A stretch of 34,288 bases of DNA from a virus: IMG/VR virus record IMGVR_UViG_3300042879_005258, positions 1 to 34,288 of that record. One strand, written 5' to 3'. Position 1 is the stretch's first letter; each line of letters opens with the position of its first letter. The translations under genes and the position numbers were made by a program. Below, piece by piece: positions 14,611 through 21,346 of this stretch. The notes under the pieces were generated by a model. That model saw only the letters and a list, made by a program, of their open reading frames with translations. It had not been told where the DNA came from and did not search any database.

Positions 14611-15137
14611 TTCCCCTCCTGCAGCTCAAGCACGGCGAGCCGCATCCGGGTTTGAAGGAGTTCTTTCGATCCGTCGTTGACGATGCTCGCGTCGGGTTCG
14701 ATGCCGTCCATTTCGACTTCGGACGGATGGGCGTCGTTTGGGTCTCCGTAGGAGGGTCGGATGACTTTGACGATGTGCGCGCCGATCTCGCGAAGGGCTT
14801 TAGCCTCGTTCTCGAAGCGGACATCGGTGATCGCGATGTTCTTGCCGTGGCATTGGGCGATCCTCGACTTGAGGCTCTGGACCCAGACCTCCGGATAATG
14901 CTGGCGGAACATGTCGGTGCCGACTTTCTGGAGCAGCTTGCGGGGGCTTTCGAACGGCCAGCGGTCGATCGGTTTTTCCTTGAGCGCGGGGTCGTTCATC
15001 TCCTCGTCGGTGAGTTCGAAGACCACCCCGCAGACCTGCTTGAGCGGCCACGCGAAGGACATCACAGCCCACCCATTCAGACCTTCGCAGGCCAGATTCT
15101 TTCCAGCACCCTTTCGCCCTGTGACCCCGATGATCAT
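14607..15137 (-). CDS. deoxynucleoside monophosphate kinase-like P-loop protein, 176 aa
   Basis: A 176-residue P-loop kinase starting MIIGVTGRKGAGKNLACEGL. The Walker A GRKGAGKN (7-14) at the extreme N-terminus, the FAWPLK segment and a later ITDVRFENEAKALRE match phage dNMP kinases of the T4 gp1 type, which phosphorylate dNMPs for DNA synthesis. The start at 15137 is set by the ATGA overlap with the previous gene. It lies in the replication block beside the polymerase, which suits nucleotide supply. Some phages use such kinases with modified bases, but no base-modification gene is seen here. Confidence 0.8.
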   Translation of the reverse strand: MIIGVTGRKGAGKNLACEGLNGWAVMSFAWPLKQVCGVVFELTDEEMNDPALKEKPIDRWPFESPRKLLQKVGTDMFRQHYPEVWVQSLKSRIAQCHGKNIAITDVRFENEAKALREIGAHIVKVIRPSYGDPNDAHPSEVEMDGIEPDASIVNDGSKELLQTRMRLAVLELQEGK

Positions 15138-15385
15138 TGGGCGAGCGAGTAGTGGAGGATTGTCATGCGTTCGGCTGCGCGCAGCCGCCAGAAGGATTCC
15201 GCGAATTCGCGGCCCTCTTCGTGGTGGTGGATTTCCCCGAAGTCGGAGTCCATGGCGCGTCTCCAAACGAAGTCCGGGTTTTTGCGGATCGCATTGGCGT
15301 ATCGGCGGCAGGCTTGGTCGGCGACTTTGCGAAGCGCGCCGAGGTGTCGGGGTTGTGTTCTGGGGACTGAAAAAAGTTCGGGCAT
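15134..15385 (-). CDS. small hypothetical protein, 83 aa
   Basis: An 83-residue protein (MPELFSVPRTQPRHLGALRK) starting at ATG 15385 and ending in the ATGA overlap with the kinase gene. It is Arg/His-rich with a likely helical core (LRKVADQACRRYANAIRKNPDF). No motif recognised. Confidence 0.6.
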   Translation of the reverse strand: MPELFSVPRTQPRHLGALRKVADQACRRYANAIRKNPDFVWRRAMDSDFGEIHHHEEGREFAESFWRLRAAERMTILHYSLAQ

Positions 15386-15440
15386 AGATAAAAAGGGGTT
15401 GCGGGACGGACGGGGATGGGTCGTCCGCCCCGCGTTGGGT

Positions 15441-16247
15441 TCAGGGATTGATGATGGACGAGAAGAACTCGGCGGCTTCGGGTGTGTGGCGTCCCGCGAA
15501 AGCTGCGCGGGGCACATACCAGGAGTTTTTGGCGTTCTTGCGGATTTCGCTGCAGACCATGTAGTGGCCGGTGTGGAGGCCGTTTCGCAGGGTCATGGCG
15601 CTGTCGGTGAGGATTCGCTTGCCGAGCGCGGTGTAGCTGGAGCTGGCGACGGTCCACATGGCGACCGCGTAGAGCGAGTCGGCGAACTTGTAGGGGAAGA
15701 GATCGAAAATCTCGTCTCCGGCTTCGAGGTTCTCCGGCAGACGCACCGCGAAGGCGATGTGCGCGATCTCCTGGAAGTAGTTCTCGTCGCCGTATTGGAG
15801 CGACCCTCCGGCGCGACGGACTTCCTCCATCGTGTCGTAGACCTCCGGCTGCTCGCTGGAATCGCCCTCTCCCCATGCCGTCTTGCGTTGGTATTGCTTG
15901 CGGAACTGGAGCGGCGTGAGGTCGAGGGATTGCTCGGGCTTCCCGTTGGAGAGCACATAGGTCTTCTCGAACACGATGCTGCCCGGTTGGAAGGTGTCGG
16001 CGAGCGCGCCGACCTTCTGCACGAGGTTTAGGCGTGGCAGCTTGATGTCGCTCATCGAGACTTCGCCTACGACTCCCGCCGCCACGACCGGCGCGGCCAC
16101 GGCGAGCGTGCTTGCTGGCGCTGGCGTGACCGCCAAGGAGACCTCGGGTTTGTCGATGTTACTGGGATATGCTACCTCGGGCGCGACGGAAGCGTCGGTG
16201 GAGGGTGTGGATACGGGCGGCTTCGCCGCGAATGATATGGATGCCAT
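15441..16247 (-). CDS. putative phage ssDNA-binding or recombination accessory protein, 268 aa
   Basis: A 268-residue protein. A 65-residue Ala/Pro/Ser/Val-rich, low-complexity N-terminus precedes a folded part beginning DIKLPRLNLVQKVGALADTFQPGSIV. A KLPRLN(L/I)xQ-type opening is one I associate with uncharacterised phage proteins encoded beside recombination helicases and nucleases. A ssDNA-binding role is inferred from that context only. The leader just before ATG 16247 is a run of ACC triplets, with no Shine-Dalgarno sequence, echoing the GGT/ACC arrays of the candidate origin. The gene follows the helicase-nuclease stop by 27 bases. Confidence 0.5.
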   Translation of the reverse strand: MASISFAAKPPVSTPSTDASVAPEVAYPSNIDKPEVSLAVTPAPASTLAVAAPVVAAGVVGEVSMSDIKLPRLNLVQKVGALADTFQPGSIVFEKTYVLSNGKPEQSLDLTPLQFRKQYQRKTAWGEGDSSEQPEVYDTMEEVRRAGGSLQYGDENYFQEIAHIAFAVRLPENLEAGDEIFDLFPYKFADSLYAVAMWTVASSSYTALGKRILTDSAMTLRNGLHTGHYMVCSEIRKNAKNSWYVPRAAFAGRHTPEAAEFFSSIINP

Positions 16248-16274
16248 TTTTTGGTGGTATTGGTGGTTTTGGTT

Positions 16275-18758
16275 TTAGTTTTTCTCAGCCTTGAGGACAT
16301 GGATTGTGCCCTCTTGTTTGAGACACCCGGCGTCCGTGAGACGGTCGACGAGTTGTTGTTTTGCCTGGCCCTTCTTCCCTCTCGGGACGGATTCGGCAAA
16401 GTAGTCTTCGAGGTCCGGCACGCTGACTTTGGTGCAGGCCGCGAGAAAATCGTTGATTGAAACGGTGTCCTTGACCGCCTCGTAGGCTTGGAGAGCGGAG
16501 GTGATCGAGCGCGGAGTCTTGCGCTCCTGCAGCCGGTAGCCCGGCAGCTCCCAGCCCTCTTCAAGGGCTTTTGAGAGGGCGAGCTTCTTGATGCCTTCGG
16601 CCCAGCTTTCCATGATCGGAGCGAGCTTGAGAAGGGCGGCAAGGTCTTCGGCCGAGGCTTCGGCACCGGTAATATCCTGCGGTATGGGAAACCCTGTTTC
16701 CGGATACTTGATGGCGATAAGAAGGGCCTTTTTCGCCAGCGCGGGGCAGCTCGCCTGATTGCCGCAGTAGTCGCAGACGCCTGGCTGGGGGTTGAAGATT
16801 TTGCCGTCCTTCGCCCGCTTGATGATCGTCTGCAGGCGCAGCTTCATCTCCGGTAGCTGGCTTCGCGTAAATGTCGCGTAGGACACCTCATCGCGAACTG
16901 GCATCAGAAAATAGAAGTCGATTTTCTCGATTTTGTTGAACCGTTGAAAAGCCCCGATCGAGTAGGCCCACGCCTGTGTGTTGATCTCGGCGTCCTCGAC
17001 CGCGCCGTAGCCTGTCTTGTAGTCGAGAAGGACCATCTCGGTTTCCGAAAACATGAGGCCGAGGTCGCAGGTCCCGAAAGTGGCTTCCCCTCCGCCGAGG
17101 TCGATGTCCACGCGGATTTCCTTGTGGGTTTCCAACACCCTGCCGCCCTTCGATTCGATCAACGATTGGACATAATCGTAGCATTTTTGGGCAATCGCTT
17201 GCTCGTCCGGATCGACGAGGCGGGAGATGTCTTCGGCTTCGAGGGCTTCGTGAATTCGAGTGCCGCGATCTGCGGCCCAATTGGTGCCGCCACTGGGTTT
17301 GTAGCCGGGGCAAATCTCGAACATTTTCAGCGAGGAGGGGCTGTGTTCGGCGTGGTCGCGGGAGGAGTGGTCGATCGTGTTTGAAGTAGTCTCTGTGGGC
17401 ATCGGCGATGTTTCTGTCACTCTGTTGTCAACTGGGTAATATACCCCAGTTGCCGAGTTCGACAACCCGACTTGCGATCCGTTCAAAATTTCTTGCGACT
17501 TGATTTTTTCCTTCACCGCCTTCGCCACTTTTTCCTCGATCGTGCCCTCGGCAACGAGAATTCGCTGGATTGCGGGGCTCTTGCCTCCGGCCCTGTGGAC
17601 GCGGCCCAGAACCTGCACGAGCGACTTGGCGTTGAAGTTCGGACTGATGAGCGCTGTGCGCGGTCTTTCGCCGGTGGTGTCGTGCAACGACACGCCCACG
17701 CCACCGGCTTCCATGTTGCAAATGATCGTTCTTGTGGTGCCGGATTGGAATCTTGAAATGGAAAGTTCCCTTTCTGTTTCGGCCTGCCCGCCCCGTATTA
17801 TGGAAACTGTCTTTTCCGTTTGCTGCAGCCGAGCCATGAGCGCCTCGATCGTCGCGTCGAAGTTCACGAACACGGCGGCGCTGCGGCCCTCGTCGTGGAT
17901 TTCGCCGATCATCTCGACCATCAGCGGAACCTTGCAGAGTTCCACCGCCTGCCTGGCGCGAAGCTGAGCCACGAGCGCCTTGGCGGCCGGATTCGTGCTG
18001 TCGTCGGCCATCTCGGCTTTCAGCGCGTCGAGTTCCTGCTCCATCTCTTGGTAGAGCTTTTGGATTCGTCCGTCGTCCGAGAAGTCCAGCGGGTCGTCGA
18101 TGATGAAGTTTTCCGCGAAGTGGCCCGCCATGTCCTGGATCGACATGCGGCTGCCGCGCTCCGGCATGATTTGTTGATGTATTTTTTCGAGGGCCTTGGA
18201 CTTTTTGTGGTTGAACTCCATCGCTCCCCAAGGGTTGACCGTGCATCCGTGGGCGCGGCACCAGTTCCAGAACTTTTGAAGTTCGAAGAGGCCCAGCACG
18301 AAGCCCACCCCGCGCAGCTCTGTGGGGTCATCCGCGACCGTGGCCGAGAGCATGAGGTTGTAGTGGGGTTTCGCAGAAATGAGCATTTTGGTGTTCTGCG
18401 CCGTGGGGCTTTTGCAGCGGTGGACCTCGTCCCATACAATCAGGTGATCACCCTCCAACGCCCACACCCACTTCTTGCCGTTCCATGAGCCGAGTCCGGT
18501 TTTTCCCGTGCGCAGCTTTTCATAGTTCAACACTTGAACCGCCCGCACGCCCTGCTCATCGAGTTCCCGACGCCACGCGGGAATGACCGCCTTCGGGCAG
18601 ACGACCAACACGGGGAGACCCAGTTTGCGCGCAGTGAGAATCGCGCAGAGGGTCTTTCCCGTGCCGGTAGACGAAGTATCCAGCGCGGCGCGGTGTTTGA
18701 CGAGCGCGGCGTGGAGCGCGTCGATGTGGGCCTGCTGGACGGGGTAGGGGGTTTTCAT
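16275..18758 (-). CDS. SF2 helicase fused to a Cas4/RecB-like nuclease, 827 aa
   Basis: One 827-codon frame holds two enzymes. Residues 1 to about 440 form an SNF2/DEAD-type helicase: Walker A STGTGKT (30-36), DEVH (110-113) and motif VI QVLGRVHRAGG. From about 453 onward comes a PD-(D/E)XK nuclease: DRGTRIHE, then a GTCDLGLMF strand and LLDYKTGYG carrying the Asp and Asp-x-Lys residues. Four Cys (FEICPGY, then CDYC and SC) are placed as in Cas4/AddB iron-sulfur nucleases. Such proteins unwind and resect DNA in phage recombination. A conserved box (17425-17446) lies at the junction, and an in-frame ATG at 17402 could yield a free 375-residue nuclease. The start at 18758 is set by ATGA overlap with the zinc-ribbon gene. 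Confidence 0.85.
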   Translation of the reverse strand: MKTPYPVQQAHIDALHAALVKHRAALDTSSTGTGKTLCAILTARKLGLPVLVVCPKAVIPAWRRELDEQGVRAVQVLNYEKLRTGKTGLGSWNGKKWVWALEGDHLIVWDEVHRCKSPTAQNTKMLISAKPHYNLMLSATVADDPTELRGVGFVLGLFELQKFWNWCRAHGCTVNPWGAMEFNHKKSKALEKIHQQIMPERGSRMSIQDMAGHFAENFIIDDPLDFSDDGRIQKLYQEMEQELDALKAEMADDSTNPAAKALVAQLRARQAVELCKVPLMVEMIGEIHDEGRSAAVFVNFDATIEALMARLQQTEKTVSIIRGGQAETERELSISRFQSGTTRTIICNMEAGGVGVSLHDTTGERPRTALISPNFNAKSLVQVLGRVHRAGGKSPAIQRILVAEGTIEEKVAKAVKEKIKSQEILNGSQVGLSNSATGVYYPVDNRVTETSPMPTETTSNTIDHSSRDHAEHSPSSLKMFEICPGYKPSGGTNWAADRGTRIHEALEAEDISRLVDPDEQAIAQKCYDYVQSLIESKGGRVLETHKEIRVDIDLGGGEATFGTCDLGLMFSETEMVLLDYKTGYGAVEDAEINTQAWAYSIGAFQRFNKIEKIDFYFLMPVRDEVSYATFTRSQLPEMKLRLQTIIKRAKDGKIFNPQPGVCDYCGNQASCPALAKKALLIAIKYPETGFPIPQDITGAEASAEDLAALLKLAPIMESWAEGIKKLALSKALEEGWELPGYRLQERKTPRSITSALQAYEAVKDTVSINDFLAACTKVSVPDLEDYFAESVPRGKKGQAKQQLVDRLTDAGCLKQEGTIHVLKAEKN
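17425..17446 (-). promoter_or_regulatory. conserved GGGTATATTAC box, copy 5, inside a coding frame
   Basis: On the minus strand: GGGTATATTACCC, five variable bases, ACAA. It is the most symmetric copy, with CAACTGGG (17429-17436) and CCCAGTTG (17445-17452) as perfect arms. It lies inside the fused helicase-nuclease frame, 23 bases upstream of an in-frame ATG at 17402. A TTGTCG (17465-17460, minus strand) lies 16 bases upstream of the hexamer as a possible -35. Confidence 0.65.
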
Positions 18759-19069
18759 ATTTTTTGCCGAAGAACTTTTTCGTGCGTTTCGGTTTCGTCC
18801 AGGCGTCTCAGTATTTTCTGGAGCCAGTCGGTTTTGGTCGACGGTTGCTTGCGCTTCGTGGTCGCTTTTCTGGGCTTCCGCAACGCGTAGGGGGTTGACT
18901 TGAAATATTTCTTTTTGGGATGCGGCTCCACGAATTCGTAGGTGGTGAATCTTTGCTGGCAACTGAGGCACACCCTTCGCCTACGGAATCTCTCACCAAA
19001 CGTGTCCCGTTTCATTCGGGAGTCTACAACATTTGAGCGGTTAAACTTTCCGCAATTTGGGCATGTCAT
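18755..19069 (-). CDS. NrdR-like zinc-ribbon protein, 104 aa
   Basis: A 104-residue protein starting MTCPNCGKFNRSNVVDSRMK with the matching second half RRRRVCLSCQQRFTTYEFVE. The two CxxC pairs, VVDSR and RFTTYE closely follow the N-terminal zinc ribbon of NrdR, the bacterial repressor of ribonucleotide reductase genes. The ATP-cone domain of NrdR is absent. A basic, Lys/Thr-rich tail replaces it. It may bind DNA, conceivably to adjust host dNTP supply, but without the nucleotide sensor. The start and end are both fixed by ATGA overlaps. Confidence 0.75.
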   Translation of the reverse strand: MTCPNCGKFNRSNVVDSRMKRDTFGERFRRRRVCLSCQQRFTTYEFVEPHPKKKYFKSTPYALRKPRKATTKRKQPSTKTDWLQKILRRLDETETHEKVLRQKI

Positions 19070-19521
19070 TCCTGACAGCTTTGCTCCAGCGCGGACAAAG
19101 TCTCGGTCCACGCTTCGACGTCGCACTTGTGCCCAAGCGCGTCTTTCTCGAATGCCTTTCGAAGCTCCTGAGCGATCATCTCTCTTGTCGGCTTCGAGAG
19201 CACCGGCACCGCTCTTGCGAGGTCCCTGGCGAACGCGTTGGCCGAGATGGTGCGGCGTCCGAGGAAATATCGAAACGCGGCGTGAACGAGTTCGTTTGGA
19301 TCGAAAATCGTGTGGCAGAAGCTCGATTTGTCGGTTGTGAAATCGTCCCGCGAGAACATCGGCTCTCCGTTCTCGTGTAAAAACGGGTAGTGCCGTAGGC
19401 ATGAGAGCGCCCGCTTCTTTAGGTCTCTCACGGTTTTCGGTCGTGTGGTTTTGTCGAGCAGTTCGCGGAGGAACTGCTGGGTCTTTTTTAACGAGTGGTA
19501 TTGTTCGTAACGGAGGCTCAT
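19066..19521 (-). CDS. conserved hypothetical protein, MSLRYEQY type, 151 aa
   Basis: A 151-residue protein with N-terminus MSLRYEQYHSLKKTQQFLRE and then SCLRHYPFLHENGEPMFSRDDF. I associate this opening and the CLRHxPFL...GxPMFS pattern with a small uncharacterised family in Verrucomicrobia/Planctomycetes genomes, from memory and not verified. The C-terminal part (KPTREMIAQELRKAFEKDALGH) is helical. The start at 19521 is set by ATGA overlap. Function unknown, but the family is the best taxonomic hint in the window. Confidence 0.65.
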   Translation of the reverse strand: MSLRYEQYHSLKKTQQFLRELLDKTTRPKTVRDLKKRALSCLRHYPFLHENGEPMFSRDDFTTDKSSFCHTIFDPNELVHAAFRYFLGRRTISANAFARDLARAVPVLSKPTREMIAQELRKAFEKDALGHKCDVEAWTETLSALEQSCQE

Positions 19522-19688
19522 GGCGTTTTTGGGTTTTTGCTTTGAACTCTTCCCGAAGCTACCCAGCGAGCGCAGTCGCTGAGTTCGTCGGTGCGTTTGC
19601 GCCACTCTTCTTGCTCAATCTTCCCTTCGACACGGAGCGTGTTGATGTGTCGCTGCTCTTCGGCACGCGTGCGGTTGGGTTCGCTCAT
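19518..19688 (-). CDS. small helical protein, 56 aa
   Basis: A 56-residue frame (MSEPNRTRAEEQRHINTLRV) starting at 19688, where its ATG overlaps the upstream stop as ATGA. It ends in another ATGA overlap at 19518-19521. Highly charged helix (EGKIEQEEWRKRTDELSD). The frame can be read further upstream, but the double coupling supports this short form. Confidence 0.55.
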   Translation of the reverse strand: MSEPNRTRAEEQRHINTLRVEGKIEQEEWRKRTDELSDCARWVASGRVQSKNPKTP

Positions 19689-19930
19689 TCTGGGGACTTG
19701 GTCCAAGTGGTGTTCGAGTAAGCCATCCAAGATGTGGCGCTGTTGGGTTTTGTGGGCACGATGTCCGGACTGTATTTTTCCGGGAAATACCTGATGGAAT
19801 CGACTATTGAACTGATCCATACTTTCAGCCGCGTGGCCAGCGATAGCCGGACCCACTGGACTTGGAATGATGGGATGGATTGAGCTTTTGGTTTTCTTGC
19901 CCGGCGGGCTTTGGGTTTTGGTGTTTTCAT
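19685..19930 (-). CDS. small basic hypothetical protein, 81 aa
   Basis: An 81-residue frame starting MKTPKPKARRARKPKAQSIP at 19930 through an ATGA overlap with the RuvC-like gene. The N-terminal 16 residues are a strongly basic tail; the remainder (WVRLSLATRLKVWISSIVDSIRYF) is amphipathic. It overlaps an alternative frame that I reject because it lacks coupling. Function unknown. Confidence 0.5.
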   Translation of the reverse strand: MKTPKPKARRARKPKAQSIPSFQVQWVRLSLATRLKVWISSIVDSIRYFPEKYSPDIVPTKPNSATSWMAYSNTTWTKSPE

Positions 19931-20394
19931 TTTTTGCGTTCCTGGAGATCAGCGTGGCGGAAAATCAGTGCCGCGTCGGCGTTGGCCAGGGTGATTTTTT
20001 GGTTCGGATAGAGGCGCTGGGCCTCGGATTTGAGCTTGTTCTTCCATTCGGTTTTGGAAGTTCCCTTGCTGGTGCCGAGCCCGAGGGCCTTCTGCCATGT
20101 CTGCGGGGACACCAGCACCAGTTGGAATTTGAGCGCCATGAGCATTCCTTTCAGGACGCCCCAGTTCGACGCGTAGCTTGCCATGGCAGAGGAAGGCATG
20201 GGGCTGCCCGTGAATTTCACGAGGTTTTCCAAGTAGCAGATCCGCTCGTCCGCGTTTGCCTGCGCCACCATCTCCAATAGCAGGAGCAGATCGCCTTCCG
20301 TGTCCGGCAGCGAGCCGGTGAGCATGGTGCCGTTGTCGAAGCGGGCCATGAATCCTCCGTTGGATCCTGGGTCGATTCCGATCAATGTTGTCAT
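19927..20394 (-). CDS. RuvC-like Holliday junction resolvase, 155 aa
   Basis: A 155-residue RNase H-fold protein. It starts MTTLIGIDPGSNGGFMARFD, the RuvC GIDPGxxxxG signature with the first catalytic Asp at residue 8. It continues with YLENLV (acidic residue near 70), VSPQTWQKALGL and a C-terminal ANADAALIF carrying a further Asp. It would cut branched DNA during replication or before packaging. It lies at the end of the recombination block. The start codon directly follows a conserved box (20393-20414), so a transcript from it would have an almost absent 5' leader. The start also follows the preceding stop by one base. Confidence 0.85.
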   Translation of the reverse strand: MTTLIGIDPGSNGGFMARFDNGTMLTGSLPDTEGDLLLLLEMVAQANADERICYLENLVKFTGSPMPSSAMASYASNWGVLKGMLMALKFQLVLVSPQTWQKALGLGTSKGTSKTEWKNKLKSEAQRLYPNQKITLANADAALIFRHADLQERKK

Positions 20395-20414
20395 GTCACT
20401 TGGATATTACACCC
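20393..20414 (-). promoter_or_regulatory. conserved GGGTGTAATAT box, copy 6, touching the start codon
   Basis: On the minus strand: GGGTGTAATATCC, five variable bases, ACAT, whose AT begins the ATG at 20394. It is embedded in the last codons of the 20396-20731 gene. The first 19 bases of the plus-strand form (GTCACTTGGATATTA) recur at 22936-22950. Confidence 0.7.
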
Positions 20415-20731
20415 GATAGACGAGAAGCAACACGTCGCGCCGCGACGGAGCATCCCTGGTCGAGCCACCACTTCACATCGCTTTCTCGGAACCTAGGCCG
20501 TCCGGCGTGTTTGATGTATGGGAGCGGGTTTTTCCGCTGCTTCATAAAGTTGTCGATCGAGCGCATCGTCGTTCCTAGCCGGTTCGCGACTCCTCGCTTG
20601 TCGTAGAGGGTGTCATCGGGGGTGAGGTCCCCGTTGACATCCTCCATGCTGATTTCGACTCGGCCTCCCGGAAGCACTTGCACCCGGAAAGATCCTGAGC
20701 ATTCGACTACCAGTTTGGGGAGAACGCTCAT
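20396..20731 (-). CDS. MerR/excisionase-type helix-turn-helix protein, 111 aa
   Basis: A 111-residue protein. After a beta-rich 45-residue N-terminus, the segment YDKRGVANRLGTTMRSIDNFMKQRKNPLPYIKHAGRPRFRESDVKWWL has the HTH_17/excisionase layout: HTH, a wing with the pattern (L/I)PYIK...GRPRFRxSDV, then WL. Such proteins act as recombination directionality factors or small regulators. Its place two genes from the integrase makes Xis a reasonable guess. The start at 20731 is set by ATGA overlap with the 52-residue gene. Its 3' end contains regulatory box copy 6. Confidence 0.7.
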   Translation of the reverse strand: MSVLPKLVVECSGSFRVQVLPGGRVEISMEDVNGDLTPDDTLYDKRGVANRLGTTMRSIDNFMKQRKNPLPYIKHAGRPRFRESDVKWWLDQGCSVAARRVASRLSGVISK

Positions 20732-20886
20732 ACGCGGTCCGCGCGGGCGGTTTCCACTAGCCTTTCAAGGGCGATTTGGAACAGCTCCTCCTGTGTGATT
20801 CCGGCGATCCGTGCGGCTTCCTCGACGGAGGCCGCCTGCTCGTCGGTGAGTTCGATTTCGATGGTGGATGAGGCTTCGATTGTCAT
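20728..20886 (-). CDS. small ribbon-helix-helix-like protein, 52 aa
   Basis: A 52-residue protein, MTIEASSTIEIELTDEQAAS followed by VEEAARIAGITQEELFQIALERLVE. A short strand (TIEIEL) followed by two helices is the pattern of MetJ/Arc (RHH) dimers, which bind operator DNA and often repress their own gene. ATG 20886 lies 38 bases downstream of a conserved box (20924-20945). It is coupled by ATGA to the HTH gene. A candidate ligand of the box family; no direct evidence. Confidence 0.65.
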   Translation of the reverse strand: MTIEASSTIEIELTDEQAASVEEAARIAGITQEELFQIALERLVETARADRV

Positions 20887-20923
20887 GGTTCTAGGTTATT
20901 GATGTGTCATTGTTGTTGGTAAA

Positions 20924-20945
20924 TTGTTGTTTAAATAATACACCT
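20924..20945 (-). promoter_or_regulatory. conserved box, copy 7 (AGGTGTATTAT)
   Basis: On the minus strand: AGGTGTATTATTT, five variable bases, ACAA. It points at the gene starting at 20886. It differs from consensus at the first G and in the CC after the hexamer, and no -35 is seen. Confidence 0.5.
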
Positions 20946-20984
20946 GTGAGACGCGGGATTTTTAGGCCCCGGCTTTGTTGAAGG

Positions 20985-21242
20985 CTATCCTTTTTTCTTG
21001 GGAGGTCGCGGAGTTTTGCTGTGGGGTTTTCCGGTGGCGTGGCCTTCGTTGTCGTGCGGTTGACGCAGTAGAACGATTTTTTTGTTCTGACGGATTTCTT
21101 CAGCCAAGCGGTAAACCGCTTCGCGCAGCAACACGGATACCGTGAAGCCCATTTTATGGGCGTATCCCTCCAAATCATCGTAGTCGATGAGATCGGAGAT
21201 GAACACTGTCCGGCGTTTGTCGTCTGATAGTTGGTTAGCCAT
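20985..21242 (-). CDS. ribbon-helix-helix-like protein with basic tail, 85 aa
   Basis: An 85-residue protein. TVFISDLIDYDDLEGYAHKMGFTVSVLLREAVYRLAEEI reads as strand-helix-helix, similar to RHH repressors and antitoxins, followed by a Lys/Arg/Pro-rich tail (PHSKTPRPPKKKG). It starts at ATG 21242 under its own box copy (21276-21297), 33 bases upstream, and is separated from its neighbours by gaps on both sides. A regulator is likely; the target is unknown. No toxin gene is paired with it. Confidence 0.65.
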   Translation of the reverse strand: MANQLSDDKRRTVFISDLIDYDDLEGYAHKMGFTVSVLLREAVYRLAEEIRQNKKIVLLRQPHDNEGHATGKPHSKTPRPPKKKG

Positions 21243-21275
21243 ATGTTATTTCTGGTTTGGTTGATGTTTTCTGTA

Positions 21276-21297
21276 ATGCACCTCGGATATTAAACCC
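21276..21297 (-). promoter_or_regulatory. conserved box, copy 8 (GGGTTTAATATCC)
   Basis: On the minus strand: GGGTTTAATATCC, five variable bases, GCAT. It is enclosed by perfect 6-base arms, CCTCGG (21281-21286) and CCGAGG (21296-21301). It points at the RHH-like gene at 21242. Confidence 0.6.
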
Positions 21298-21346
21298 GAG
21301 GCGTTTCGCGATCAAGCGAAATTTTGTAAAAATTTTCAGCCTCCTT

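Noticed and set aside
19518-19856. Longer 112-codon frame from 19856
   Set aside because: A start at 19688 overlaps the stop of the 19685-19930 gene as ATGA, and that gene in turn overlaps the RuvC-like gene; the coupled chain explains the interval better.
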